From Streptomyces sp. TRM68416 (GTDB taxonomy: Bacteria > Actinomycetota > Actinomycetes > Streptomycetales > Streptomycetaceae), in the NCBI RefSeq assembly GCF_014596915.1, contig NZ_JACVWU010000032.1, positions 1-64,000 on the forward strand: DNA of 64,000 bases. Direction: 5' to 3'. The number at the start of each line of letters is the position of its first letter. Within the stretch, counting starts at the first letter, position 1. The notes below the pieces were generated by a model that was not told where the DNA came from, did no database searches, and saw nothing but the letters and a program-made list of their open reading frames with translations. Position numbers and translations under genes: made by a program. Below, in pieces: positions 1 through 9,035 of this stretch.

Positions 1-540
1 CCTCACGGAGTACCCCCTTGGAAACCTTTGGGGCTGGAGCCGGGGTGGAGAGGGACGAAGGGGCACCGAGAATAGTGGTCGTAATTTCGAACGAAGTTCG
101 TGATCTCGGCCAGAAGATAAGTTCCTCACGTAACCCAGTCAACGCTTCTGTCGCAGGTAATTTCCGGCGCTGGTCACAGACCAGGTCCGGAGGCGGCTCG
201 GGCGTTCCCGCGGCGCGCGGTCGGCGCGCGGGGGCGTCGCCGACCCAACGATGGTGGCGTCCGCGGGCGTCGAGCCGATGGTCGGGGTGCGGCGGGCGCC
301 TTGCTTGCAGACCTCGTTCATCGCGGGGGGCCCGCTGCGCCCCGGCTTGAGCTCGGCCCGTCATGGCCGCCCTCGGGTTCTCGTCGTCGGCCCGCAGTGC
401 CTGCTGTTCCGCACGATGCCGACGCACGGGGAGAATCCGCCCACCGGGAGGAGTACGCCGTCGCTGGTCGAACCGGTTCGGAGAAGTTACCAGCGGGCAA
501 AAAATGCACAGCAATACCCCGAACCAGGTTTCTGATTCGT
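1..540. other. No supportable gene; upstream region of LacI locus
   Basis: No reading frame here resembles a known protein or shows sustained coding character. The only structures of note are an inverted repeat CGAAC-GAA-GTTCG at 88-100 and a perfect palindrome CGAACCGGTTCG at 469-480, listed separately. The segment may be the tail of a neighbouring intergenic region to the left. Confidence 0.5.
469..480. promoter_or_regulatory. Distal LacI-type operator palindrome
   Basis: CGAACCGGTTCG is a perfect 12-bp palindrome with the central CG step usual for LacI-family operators. An identical copy lies at 602-613. Two copies 133 bp apart upstream of a lacI-type gene would allow looping between sites. 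Binding by the adjacent regulator is inferred. Confidence 0.7.
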
Positions 541-562
541 TAAAACAGCTCGGTTCCAGGCG

Positions 563-592
563 TTGACAGCCGTCCGAGGACCCTCCTAACTT
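563..592 (+). promoter_or_regulatory. Candidate promoter of the lacI-type gene
   Basis: TTGACA at 563-568 and TAACTT at 587-592 are separated by 18 bp and resemble a housekeeping sigma promoter. The operator at 602-613 begins 10 bp downstream of the -10 element, where a bound repressor would block initiation. This suggests autoregulation. Confidence 0.5.
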
Positions 593-601
593 CACTTCAC
601 G

Positions 602-613
602 CGAACCGGTTCG
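602..613. promoter_or_regulatory. Proximal LacI-type operator palindrome
   Basis: This is the second exact copy of CGAACCGGTTCG, located just downstream of the candidate -10 element and about 95 bp before the preferred GTG start of the regulator. The position fits repression of the promoter by the encoded LacI-family protein. Confidence 0.75.
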
Positions 614-708
614 ACAATCGGTACGCCTCAGCCCCTTCTCCCACCCCGGGGCTGTCGGACTGCTTGAAGCGGTTCGAGCGCTTCATGCAGTCCGAGCAAG
701 GAGTCGCC

Positions 709-1731
709 GTGAACATCGGTGAGATCGCCAAGCGGGCCGGTGTGTCCCGCAGCACCGTGTCCGTCGCGTTGAGCGGCAAGCGTCCGGTGTCGGAGGACAC
801 CCGCCTGAAGATCCAGCGGGTGATCGACGAGCTGGGCTACCGGCCCAACGCCAGTGCGCGGGCCCTTGCCAACGGCCGGACCAGCACCCTTGGTCTGGTC
901 TTCCCGCCGGCTGGCAACCACTACACCGGCATGCAGCTGGACTTCATCGGCAGCGTGGTCGAGGCCGCCGCGGCCCACGACTACGACGTACTGCTCTCTC
1001 CGAGCGGTGTGGACAGCGACCGCTCGTTCCAGCGGCTGCTGGGGGAGCGGCGGGTCGACGGCGCGATCCTGATGGAGATCCGCCTGGAGGACGACCGGGT
1101 GGAACACCTGAACGCGGTGGGCTTCCCCTGCGTCGCCATCGGACGCACCGCGCACCCGGAAGGCACCTGGTCGGTAGGCCTGGACCACACCGCGCTGGTG
1201 GAGGCCTGTGTCCACCACCTCGCGGACATGGGCCACCGCAGGATCGCCTTCGTCAACCGGCCCGAGCAGCTGCTGAGGGCCGGATACGAGTCAGCCCACC
1301 GCGGTCTGGACGGGTTCACCAAGGCCGCGGCGGAACGCGGGCTCACCGTGCGGACGTACTGCTGCGGGGACGACGCCGCCTCCGGCCAGGCCTGCCTGGA
1401 GCAGATCCTGTACGACGATCCCGCCACCAGCGCCCTCGTCACCATGAACGAGGCCGCGCTCGGCGGTCTCTACCGGGGGCTCGCGCAGGCGGGCCGCCAT
1501 GTGCCGCGCGACTTCTCCGTCACCGGAGTCGCGGCCGGCCGGTGGGCGGAGACGGTGACCCCGCAGCTCACCGCGGCGGACGTACCGGCGGAACAGATGG
1601 GCCGGCTCGCCGTCGACCTGCTCATCGAGCGGCTGGACCACCCGGACGCCGCCCCTCGACACCACCTGCTCGCACCACCGATCTCACTGCGGTCCAGCAC
1701 CGGACCCGCCGCCACCGGCCCCGCCCACTAG
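709..1731 (+). CDS. LacI-family transcriptional regulator
   Basis: This is a repressor-type regulator of sugar utilisation, 340 residues, the usual family length. It opens with a LacI helix-turn-helix (IGEIAKRAGVSRSTVSVALS) and a hinge region rich in ALANGRTSTLG, followed by a periplasmic-binding-protein-like effector domain to the C-terminus. GTG at 709 is chosen because AAGGAG lies 5 bp upstream at 698-703 and translation then begins exactly at the HTH. A longer in-frame TTG at 664 would add 15 unneeded residues. It precedes a carbohydrate ABC importer and glycosidases on the same strand, and two CGAACCGGTTCG palindromes lie upstream. The effector is probably a sugar released by the locus enzymes, but the sequence does not show which. 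Confidence 0.9.
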   Translation: MNIGEIAKRAGVSRSTVSVALSGKRPVSEDTRLKIQRVIDELGYRPNASARALANGRTSTLGLVFPPAGNHYTGMQLDFIGSVVEAAAAHDYDVLLSPSGVDSDRSFQRLLGERRVDGAILMEIRLEDDRVEHLNAVGFPCVAIGRTAHPEGTWSVGLDHTALVEACVHHLADMGHRRIAFVNRPEQLLRAGYESAHRGLDGFTKAAAERGLTVRTYCCGDDAASGQACLEQILYDDPATSALVTMNEAALGGLYRGLAQAGRHVPRDFSVTGVAAGRWAETVTPQLTAADVPAEQMGRLAVDLLIERLDHPDAAPRHHLLAPPISLRSSTGPAATGPAH

Positions 1732-1866
1732 CCGCACTCACCCACGCCACCTCATTCCGGCCCCCTCATCCCGGCCCACTCCACCGCAGCTCTTTTCAAC
1801 AGGCTCAGCCATCGCTGATCGCCCCTCCCACGGCACCCCCTTGCCCGAAACACAGAGGAACACGCA

Positions 1867-3111
1867 ATGAACAGAACCACCAGACGGCGCCTGACCGCCG
1901 CAGCCATGACCGTCGTCGCCGTCGCCACCGGCACCACCGCGTGCTCCTCCGGTTCGGGCAGCACCTCCACCGAAGGGGCGGACAGCGGCACCTACACCAT
2001 CTGGGACCCCTACCCGCAGTTCGACAAGAGCTCGGCCTGGGCGAAGCTGCTGGACGACTGCGGCACCACGGCGGGCGTGAAGATCAAGCGGACCGCCTTC
2101 GACACCAGCGACCTGACGAACAAGGCGCTGCTCGCGGCCCAGCAGGACAACTCCGCGGACGTCCTCATCGTCGACAACCCCGTCGTGTCCACCCTGGCCG
2201 AGGCGGGCGTACTGACCACGACCGACGACAACAAGCTGGACACCTCGAAGGTCGACCCCAACCTCCTCGCCGCCGGCCAGGCGGGCGCGAAGACCTACGG
2301 CACGCCCATCGGCGCCAACACCCTTGCCCTCTACTACAACAAGGAGGTGCTGAAGGAAGCCGGGGTGGACATCGCCTCCGTCAAGGACTGGACGTCGCTG
2401 ACCGCGGCGCTCGCGAAGGTGGAGAAGGCCGGCAAGAAGGGCATCACGTTCTCCGCGATCGGGACCGAGGAGGGCAGCTTCCAGTTCCTGCCGTGGTTCT
2501 GGGGCTCGGGCGCTCAGCTCACCGACATCGCCTCGGGCGAGGCGGTGTCCGCGCTGTCGCTGTGGAAGGAGTGGCTGGACAAGGGGTACGCGCCCAACTC
2601 GGTCATCAACAACACCCAGACGACCAGCTGGCAGGAGTTCTCGAGCGGCGACTACGCCTTCGCGGAGAACGGCACCTGGCAGCTGGCGGGCGCCGAGAAG
2701 ATCGGCTTCGACTACGGGGTCATCCCTGTCCCCGCCGCCTCGGGCGGCAACGCCGCGGCCCCGACGGGCGGCGAGTTCGTCACCATCCCGGTCCAGGGCG
2801 ACACCGGCCGCTACACCACCTCGCAGAAGCTCGTGTCCTGCCTGACCAGCACCGAGAACCTCCTCACCACCGACACCACGCTCTCCTACGTGGCCCCCAC
2901 CACCGAGGTCCAGGACAAGCAGGTGGCGACGAACGCCAAGCTGAAGCCCTGGGTGGACGCGGTCAAGGCGGCCAAGGGCCGCACCAGCGACGACCTCGGC
3001 ACCAAGTACCCGAAGATCTCCGAGCAGTTGTGGAAGGCCGTCCAGTCCGCCCTGAGCGGGTCCGCCTCGCCGAAGGACGCGCTCTCCTCGGCCGAGTCGG
3101 CCGTCAAGTAA
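1867..3111 (+). CDS. Carbohydrate ABC transporter substrate-binding lipoprotein
   Basis: Extracytoplasmic sugar-binding protein of family 1, 414 residues, delivering substrate to the two permeases encoded next. The N-terminus has a basic n-region (MNRTTRRRL), a hydrophobic stretch and a lipobox ending in TACSS, so it is predicted to be lipid-anchored at Cys26. A Ser/Thr-rich linker leads into the two-lobe binding fold. GAGGA 6-10 bp upstream supports the ATG at 1867. It lies 135 bp after the LacI gene and 20 bp before the first permease. No ATPase gene is present in the locus, as is usual in Streptomyces, where a shared MsiK-type ATPase serves many sugar importers. Substrate is unknown; the neighbouring glycosidases suggest an oligosaccharide. 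Confidence 0.92.
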   Translation: MNRTTRRRLTAAAMTVVAVATGTTACSSGSGSTSTEGADSGTYTIWDPYPQFDKSSAWAKLLDDCGTTAGVKIKRTAFDTSDLTNKALLAAQQDNSADVLIVDNPVVSTLAEAGVLTTTDDNKLDTSKVDPNLLAAGQAGAKTYGTPIGANTLALYYNKEVLKEAGVDIASVKDWTSLTAALAKVEKAGKKGITFSAIGTEEGSFQFLPWFWGSGAQLTDIASGEAVSALSLWKEWLDKGYAPNSVINNTQTTSWQEFSSGDYAFAENGTWQLAGAEKIGFDYGVIPVPAASGGNAAAPTGGEFVTIPVQGDTGRYTTSQKLVSCLTSTENLLTTDTTLSYVAPTTEVQDKQVATNAKLKPWVDAVKAAKGRTSDDLGTKYPKISEQLWKAVQSALSGSASPKDALSSAESAVK

Positions 3112-3131
3112 CCAGTGTCAGAGGCCCGTTG

Positions 3132-4121
3132 ATGAAGCACACGACACAGGTGCCGGACCGGGCACCGGTGCGCGAGGGGGACGGGGCGGTCACCGCCGCC
3201 CCGCCCTCGCCCCCGGCCGTCGCCGGGACCGGACGTCGGCGCACGTCCCCGCAGTGGGCCGCCTGGGGCTTCCTCGCCCCGGTCACCCTCTACCTCGTCC
3301 TCTTCTACGCCTATCCGCTCTACCGCAACCTCGACCTGAGCCTGCGCAACTACACGGTCCGCTCCTTCGTCCAGGGCGACGCCCCCTTCACCGGCCTGGC
3401 CAACTACCGCACCGTCCTCGACGACCCCACCTTCGCCCCGGCCCTCCTTCACACCGTGGTCTTCACCGCGGCGTGCCTGGTCTTCCAGTACGCCATCGGC
3501 CTGGCCCTCGCGGTCTTCTTCCACCAGCACTTCCGGCTCTCCGCCACCCTGCGCGCTCTGTTCCTGGTGCCCTGGCTGCTGCCGCTGATCGTGTCCGCCT
3601 CCACCTGGTCGTGGATGCTCAACAGCGACTCCGGTGTCGTCAACGCTGCTCTGCACGCCGTCGGTATCGGGCCGGTGAACTGGCTGACCTCACCGTCGTG
3701 GTCGCTGACCTCGGTGATCGTCGCGAACATCTGGATCGGCGTCCCCTTCAACCTGGTCGTGCTCTACAGCGGCCTCCAGTCCATCCCCACCAGCCTGTAC
3801 GAGGCCGCCGCCCTCGACGGCGCGAACGCCTGGCGGCGGTTCTGGAGCATCACTTTCCCGCTGCTGCGCCCGGTGTCCGCGATCACCCTGCTGCTCGGGC
3901 TGGTCTACACGCTCAAGGTCTTCGACATCATCTGGATCATGACCAAGGGCGGCCCGGCGGACTCGTCCACCACCTTCGCCACCTGGTCCTACCAGCTCGG
4001 CTTCGGCAACCTGCTGCCCGCCTTCGGCCCCGGCGCGGCCGTCGGCAACCTGCTCGTCGTCGCCGCCCTGGTCTTCGGCCTGATCTATCTGCGGGCCGAG
4101 CGAAAGCAGAGGATGTCATGA
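3132..4121 (+). CDS. Carbohydrate ABC transporter permease (MalF type)
   Basis: Inner-membrane permease subunit of 329 residues. After about 40 hydrophilic residues, hydrophobic segments begin at WGFLAPVTLYLVLFYAYPLY. The conserved cytoplasmic EAA loop is present as EAAALDGANAWRRFWSITFPLL, the contact for the ATPase. The open frame extends much further upstream, but the ATG at 3132 is preferred because a GAGG ribosome-binding site precedes it and the upstream portion overlaps two real genes in other frames. Its stop overlaps the next start (ATGTCATGA), so the two permeases are translationally coupled. It forms a heterodimer with the following MalG-type subunit. Confidence 0.92.
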   Translation: MKHTTQVPDRAPVREGDGAVTAAPPSPPAVAGTGRRRTSPQWAAWGFLAPVTLYLVLFYAYPLYRNLDLSLRNYTVRSFVQGDAPFTGLANYRTVLDDPTFAPALLHTVVFTAACLVFQYAIGLALAVFFHQHFRLSATLRALFLVPWLLPLIVSASTWSWMLNSDSGVVNAALHAVGIGPVNWLTSPSWSLTSVIVANIWIGVPFNLVVLYSGLQSIPTSLYEAAALDGANAWRRFWSITFPLLRPVSAITLLLGLVYTLKVFDIIWIMTKGGPADSSTTFATWSYQLGFGNLLPAFGPGAAVGNLLVVAALVFGLIYLRAERKQRMS

Positions 4122-4954
4122 CAGCCGTCGCCGTACGCGGACGCACCCGTACAGGGTGGAAGACAGCCCTCGGGCTCCTCCTGACCGCGATCATGCTCTT
4201 CCCGGTCTACTGGATGCTGAACGTGTCCTTCACCCGCGATCAGGACATGCGCAAGAGCCCGCCGGACCTGTTCCCGGTCCAGGGCACACTGGACGGCTAC
4301 CGTGCCGTGTTCGACCAGCAGTTGCCCTACCTCGGCACCAGTCTCGTCATCGGGCTGGGCACCGTCGCGCTGACCGTGGCGCTGGCCGCCCCGGCCGGCT
4401 ACGCGCTGGCCAAGCTGCGCCCGCGCGGCGGGGGGCTGCTCAGCTTCCTGTTCCTGGTCGCCCAGATGATCCCCGGCATCATCATGGCGATGGGCTTCTA
4501 CGCCATCTACCTCCAACTCGGCCTGCTCCAGTCCGTCCCCGGCCTGATCGTCGCCGACTCCACCCTGGCCGTCCCCTTCGCGGTGCTGATCTTCACCGCG
4601 TTCATGTCCGGCATCCCCGGCGAACTGCTCCAGGCCGCGCAGATGGACGGAGCCGGGCCGCTGCGCACCTTCCGGTCCATCGTCCTGCCCATGAGCCGCA
4701 ACTCGATCGTCACGGTGTCGCTGTTCGCGTTCCTGTGGTCCTGGTCCGACTTCGTCTTCGCCAGCACCCTCGCGAGCGGCGGTGCCCACGAGCCGATCAC
4801 GCTCGGCATCTACCACTACATCGGCAACAACAACCAGGAGTGGAACGCCATCATGGCCACCGCCGTCGTGGCCTCGCTGCCCGCCGCGGTCATCCTCGTC
4901 CTCGCCCAGCGCTACGTCGCCGCCGGCGTGACCGCCGGAGCTGTCAAGGACTGA
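4118..4954 (+). CDS. Carbohydrate ABC transporter permease (MalG type)
   Basis: Second inner-membrane permease of the importer, 278 residues. It has a short basic N-terminus, an early membrane helix (TALGLLLTAIMLFPVYWM), several further helices and the EAA loop AAQMDGAGPLRTFRSIVLP. The length fits the MalG-like CUT1 subfamily. The start ATG at 4118 overlaps the stop of the upstream permease by 4 nt. The genes just downstream encode a cytoplasmic glycosidase and three secreted glycosidases, so the importer probably takes up products of extracellular polysaccharide breakdown. Confidence 0.92.
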   Translation: MTAVAVRGRTRTGWKTALGLLLTAIMLFPVYWMLNVSFTRDQDMRKSPPDLFPVQGTLDGYRAVFDQQLPYLGTSLVIGLGTVALTVALAAPAGYALAKLRPRGGGLLSFLFLVAQMIPGIIMAMGFYAIYLQLGLLQSVPGLIVADSTLAVPFAVLIFTAFMSGIPGELLQAAQMDGAGPLRTFRSIVLPMSRNSIVTVSLFAFLWSWSDFVFASTLASGGAHEPITLGIYHYIGNNNQEWNAIMATAVVASLPAAVILVLAQRYVAAGVTAGAVKD

Positions 4955-5092
4955 GCTTCCCCCGCCACCGTTTCCCGCCGATCCGGTCCTCACGGCCGGG
5001 ACCCGTACCCGGCGGCCGGTGTACCGCCGTCACAGCCACACGGCGGACCGCCGATCGCCGACCGCCACTGCCCAAGAAACGAGTAACGCCCC

Positions 5093-6844
5093 ATGACCGC
5101 CGCCCCGTCCGGCCCGGCCTTCTCCGTCCACGACATCCCGTTCAGCACCTACGGATCCTGGTTCGGCATCTCGTCCGTACTCGCGGAGAAGACGCGCGCC
5201 GAGGACCTCCACCTCGTCTCGCACCAGAACGGCATGCACGCCGTCCTGCGCCTGGTTCCCTCCGACGCGTCGACGGGCGAGCGGGCCGAGACCCGCGTCG
5301 TGGCGACATCGAGCCTGCTCAGCTGGGTCCACGAAGCCGGGCGCATCGACCTGGCCTACGAGTCGCCCGACACCGTACGGGTCCGTGGCGAGGGCCTGGC
5401 CCTGCGCATCACCGCGGCGGCGCGGGCGCTCACCCCCTTCAGCGGCACCTACCTCTACGACGACCCGGTCTCCGGCGCCCATGTCTTCACGTCGTACGAG
5501 ACCGGGCGCCGCTGCCGGATCACCTTGCTGTCCGGAGCCGTGACCGGCGCGTCCGGCGCCCAGGCCCTCGGCAGCGCCGAGCGCGGCCTCACCGTCGCCG
5601 CGGGCCCGGACGGAGCCTGGGAGATCGCGGTGGAGGAACTCGACACGGCGCGGGCGCCCTACGTCTCGTCCGCGACCTTCGGCAAGGTCGCGGAGGCCGC
5701 CCGGAACGCCTTCGCGGACTTCGTCGACGAGGTGGCCCCCTGGCGCTCGTCCGCCACCCCGGCCGCCGAACTCGCCGCGTACGTGCTGTGGTCCGCGACA
5801 GTGCGCCCGGTCGGCCTGGTAACCCGGCCGGCGGTGCTGATGTCGAAGCACTGGATGGACAAGGTGTGGAGCTGGGACCACTGCTTCAACGCCCTGGCCC
5901 TGGCCCCGGGACACCCGGAACTGGCCTGGGACCAGTTCTCCCTGCCCTTCGACCACCAGGACGAGAGCGGGGCCCTGCCCGACTCGGTCACCCACTCCGA
6001 GGTGCTGCACAACTTCGTCAAACCCCCCATCCACGGCTGGACCCTGAGACACCTGCGCCGACGGCTCTCCCTCACCCCGGAACAACTGGCCGAGGCCTAC
6101 GACAGGCTGTCCCGCTGGACGGACTTCTGGCTCACCGCACGGCGTGCGCCCGGTGCCACCCTGTCCCACTACCAGCACGGCAACGACAGCGGCTGGGACA
6201 ACGCCACCACCTTCGACCCCGAGCGCGTCGTCGTCACCGCCGACCTGGCCGCCTTTCTCACCCTGCAACTGCATGAACTCGCCGCACTCGCGGACGAGTT
6301 GGGGCTGCCGGACGACGCCCGCTGGTGGACGCGGACGGCCGAGGCGACGCAGGCGGCGATGCTGGAGGAGCTGTGGACCGGCGGCCGGTTCGTCGCCCGC
6401 TCGGTCGGCAGCGGGGACACCTGGACCAGTGCCAGCCTCCTCGACCTGATGCCCATCGCGCTGGGCGAGCACCTGCCGGAGGACGTCAGCGCCGTTCTGG
6501 CCGACCGGATCGAGGCCCACCTGACCCCGCACGGCCTGGCCACCGAGCAGCTCAGCTCACCGCACTACCTTTCCGACGGCTACTGGCGCGGCCCGATCTG
6601 GGCGCCGTCCACCGTCCTCGTCGAGGACGGTCTGCGCCGCGCCGGCCACCAGCGGCTGGCCGACGACATCAGCGCCCGCTTCCGTGCCCTGTGCGAGACG
6701 TACGGCTTCGCCGAGAACTTCGACGCCGTCACCGGCACGGGCCTGCGCGACCGCGCCTACACCTGGACCGCCAGCAGCTATCTCCTCCTCGCCGAAGCCC
6801 ACGCTCTCCGGCACACCGCTCCCGCCGCGCACACCGGCGGATGA
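5093..6844 (+). CDS. (alpha/alpha)6-barrel glycoside hydrolase, GH63/MGH1-like
   Basis: Predicted cytoplasmic glycosidase of 583 residues with no signal peptide, suited to cleaving the oligosaccharide taken up by the importer. The first 200 residues form a beta-rich N-terminal domain. The rest carries motifs of the (alpha/alpha)6 toroid family that includes GH63 glucosidases and mannosylglycerate hydrolase: HWMDKVWSWDHCFNALAL near residues 255-275, a GNDSGWDN motif near 363 and a C-terminal tract with YWRGPIWAPS and AYTWTAS. The WDH and DSGWD acids are the likely catalytic positions. No strong Shine-Dalgarno precedes the ATG at 5093. The exact substrate is not deducible; alpha-glucosyl or alpha-mannosyl compounds are typical of the family. 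Confidence 0.8.
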   Translation: MTAAPSGPAFSVHDIPFSTYGSWFGISSVLAEKTRAEDLHLVSHQNGMHAVLRLVPSDASTGERAETRVVATSSLLSWVHEAGRIDLAYESPDTVRVRGEGLALRITAAARALTPFSGTYLYDDPVSGAHVFTSYETGRRCRITLLSGAVTGASGAQALGSAERGLTVAAGPDGAWEIAVEELDTARAPYVSSATFGKVAEAARNAFADFVDEVAPWRSSATPAAELAAYVLWSATVRPVGLVTRPAVLMSKHWMDKVWSWDHCFNALALAPGHPELAWDQFSLPFDHQDESGALPDSVTHSEVLHNFVKPPIHGWTLRHLRRRLSLTPEQLAEAYDRLSRWTDFWLTARRAPGATLSHYQHGNDSGWDNATTFDPERVVVTADLAAFLTLQLHELAALADELGLPDDARWWTRTAEATQAAMLEELWTGGRFVARSVGSGDTWTSASLLDLMPIALGEHLPEDVSAVLADRIEAHLTPHGLATEQLSSPHYLSDGYWRGPIWAPSTVLVEDGLRRAGHQRLADDISARFRALCETYGFAENFDAVTGTGLRDRAYTWTASSYLLLAEAHALRHTAPAAHTGG

Positions 6845-6897
6845 AAGACCCCCTGGGCCGTCCCCGCCCAGGCAGCACCCACACCGGGAGACCCGCA

Positions 6898-8775
6898 ATG
6901 CCCGCACCCCGCATCCTTCCCGACCCGCCCGGCGACACCGGCAGACCGGCCCGCGCGGGAACCCGCCTGCGCGCCGCCACCGCCGTCACCGCGCTGCTCG
7001 GCTCACTCGCGGCCGTCGCCCTGCCCGCGGGCACGGCGCAGGCCGCCGACACCACCGTCACCGTCGACTTCGCCACCGCCGGTGGCGCCCCCGGCTACGG
7101 GGCCTCGGGCACGCTCTACGGCATGAGCCCCGACGGCTCGCTGCCCCAGGAGCACTTCTACAAGGACATCAAGTGGAAGTTCATGCGGGCCGGCGGCGCC
7201 CAGCTCAACAGCGGTGGCTACGGCACCAGCCTCGCCGCCTACCAGACCCGCTGGAACTCCACCCTGGCGCAGTACAACCGCACCAGGACGCTGGGCGGCA
7301 CTTTCGTCCTCCTGCCGCACGACCTGTGGGGAGCCGACAGCACCACAAGCCAGGGCTGGCCGGGTGACAACGGCGACTGGACCCGGTTCAACGACTTCCT
7401 CGACCAGCTGATCGGGGACGTACAGGCCAACAACATGACCGTCCAGTGGGACATCTGGAACGAGCCGGACAACCGTCCGTTCTGGGGGCCGTCGCAGACC
7501 CAGTACCTGGAGATGTGGAAGAGGGCCCACCAGAAGATCCGGGCGGCCTTCCCGAACGCGGTCGTCGTCGGCCCCAGCACCTACCGCAGCCCCGCCGGGA
7601 CCGCCTCGTCCTGGTGGAACACGTACCTGGACTACGTCAAGGCCAACAACGTCGAACCGGACATCTACAGCTGGCACACCCTGCCCGGCGACCCCGTCAA
7701 CGACGCGACCGCCGTCAGGTCCAAGCTGGCGGCCCGGTCGATGACCACCAGCCGCTCCTTCCAGGTCAACGAGTACGGCAACACCAACGAGCAGAACCCG
7801 GGCCGTGGCGGCTGGTACATCTCCCGCCTGGAGCGGGCCGGAGCCGACGGGGTGCGGGCCAACTGGGCCTCCGCCGGCAACCTGCACGACTTCGCGGCGA
7901 ACCTGCTGACCAGGACCGGCAGCCAGTACCTGCCGCTGGGGGAGTGGTTCCTGTACCGCTACTACGGCTCTCAGACGGGCAACATCGTCAAGTTCACCCC
8001 GGGTACCGGCACTGACGGCTTCGCCACCAAGGACAACACCGCCAAGAACGCCAAGATCCTGCTCGGCAGCAACGGCAACACCGGCAACGTCACCGTCAAT
8101 CTCGACCGCCTCGACACCACGTCCCTCGTCGAGAACGGCCGGGTCCGCGCGGTCGTCCAGCGCGTCCCCAACAACGGCGGCGGCGCCGTGACCGGCCCGG
8201 TCACCGTCTCCGACCAGCTTCTGACCGTCGGCGGCAACTCCGCCTCCGTCACCGTCCCCTGGACGAACGCCTCCGACGGTTACACCGTCACCCTGCTCCC
8301 GCCGTCGAACACGACCGTCTCCACGGTCGCCGTCGCCCAGCACAGCGGCCAGTGCCTGGACGACACCAATCTGTCCACGGCCAACGGCACGCAGTATCAG
8401 CAGTACCACTGCGAGGGCGGTTACCAGCAGATGTTCGACTTCAAGCCGGTGGCCGGCAAGGCGAACACCTACACCGTGGTGAACCAGTACAGCGGCAAGT
8501 GCCTTGACGTCAACAACGCCTCCACCGCCGACGGTGCCTCCGTCATCCAGTGGACCTGCACCGGCGGCACCAACCAGCAGTTCGTCCTGCGCCCGGTGAC
8601 GGCGCTCGGCAACAGCAAGGACTACCAGCTGGCCGCCGCCCACAGCGGCAAATGCCTCGACGTCAGCGAGATCTCGACCGCGCCCGGCGCGAAGATCCAC
8701 CAGTGGACCTGCGACAGCGCGAGCGAACTGACCAACAAGCGCAACCAGATCTGGCGCCTGCAGGGTATGGGCTGA
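6898..8775 (+). CDS. Secreted clan GH-A glycosidase with ricin-type lectin domain, copy 1
   Basis: Extracellular glycosidase of 625 residues. A signal peptide ends near residue 49 (GTAQA). The catalytic (beta/alpha)8 domain spans about residues 53-400, with WNEPD giving acid/base Glu189 and QVNEYG giving nucleophile Glu292, the clan GH-A arrangement closest to GH39-like enzymes. A beta-sandwich follows, then a ricin/CBM13 beta-trefoil from about residue 478 to the end with repeated QCLDD, KCLDV and QQF/QW motifs. GGGAG 7 bp upstream supports ATG 6898. An in-frame ATG at 6841 overlapping the previous stop (ATGA) would add 19 residues before the signal. The next gene is a close tandem duplicate. 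Polysaccharide substrate unknown. Confidence 0.85.
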   Translation: MPAPRILPDPPGDTGRPARAGTRLRAATAVTALLGSLAAVALPAGTAQAADTTVTVDFATAGGAPGYGASGTLYGMSPDGSLPQEHFYKDIKWKFMRAGGAQLNSGGYGTSLAAYQTRWNSTLAQYNRTRTLGGTFVLLPHDLWGADSTTSQGWPGDNGDWTRFNDFLDQLIGDVQANNMTVQWDIWNEPDNRPFWGPSQTQYLEMWKRAHQKIRAAFPNAVVVGPSTYRSPAGTASSWWNTYLDYVKANNVEPDIYSWHTLPGDPVNDATAVRSKLAARSMTTSRSFQVNEYGNTNEQNPGRGGWYISRLERAGADGVRANWASAGNLHDFAANLLTRTGSQYLPLGEWFLYRYYGSQTGNIVKFTPGTGTDGFATKDNTAKNAKILLGSNGNTGNVTVNLDRLDTTSLVENGRVRAVVQRVPNNGGGAVTGPVTVSDQLLTVGGNSASVTVPWTNASDGYTVTLLPPSNTTVSTVAVAQHSGQCLDDTNLSTANGTQYQQYHCEGGYQQMFDFKPVAGKANTYTVVNQYSGKCLDVNNASTADGASVIQWTCTGGTNQQFVLRPVTALGNSKDYQLAAAHSGKCLDVSEISTAPGAKIHQWTCDSASELTNKRNQIWRLQGMG

Positions 8776-8789
8776 CCTCAAAGCGCGCC

Positions 8790-8813
8790 GGGCGGGGACT
8801 CCGGTCCCCGCCC
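8790..8813 (+). terminator. Hairpin after first secreted glycosidase
   Basis: A perfect 10-bp GC-rich stem (GGGCGGGGAC paired with GTCCCCGCCC) with a 4-nt loop, 15 nt after the stop codon. There is no U-tract, as is common in Streptomyces. The remaining 220 bp up to the next gene hold no supportable gene. Confidence 0.6.
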
Positions 8814-9035
8814 GCACCGCGTACCTCCGAGAGACCAGACCTGCCCCGTCGGCGCACAACGTCCCGGCCGTGAGGTCCTGCACCGCAACGGCGAACTCCT
8901 CGTCGCCTTGCCACGAGCCCACCTGTCTCTTCCGCAGCCGCAGCCGCAGCAGAAGCAGAAGCCAGGACGACCGGCGGCCGAAGACCTCCTGGGCCGAGCC
9001 GTGCCCAGGAAGCACCCACCTTCTCGGGAGACCAC

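Noticed and set aside
1542..3131. Long rightward frame upstream of and continuous with the MalF-type permease
   Set aside because: It overlaps the regulator and binding-protein genes in another phase, is Arg/Pro/His-rich and has no start signal; only the part from ATG 3132 is real.
7003..9015. 670-codon leftward open frame opposite the first glycosidase
   Set aside because: It is a high-GC antisense shadow rich in Gly, Val, Asp and Arg without any domain, opposite a well-supported gene.
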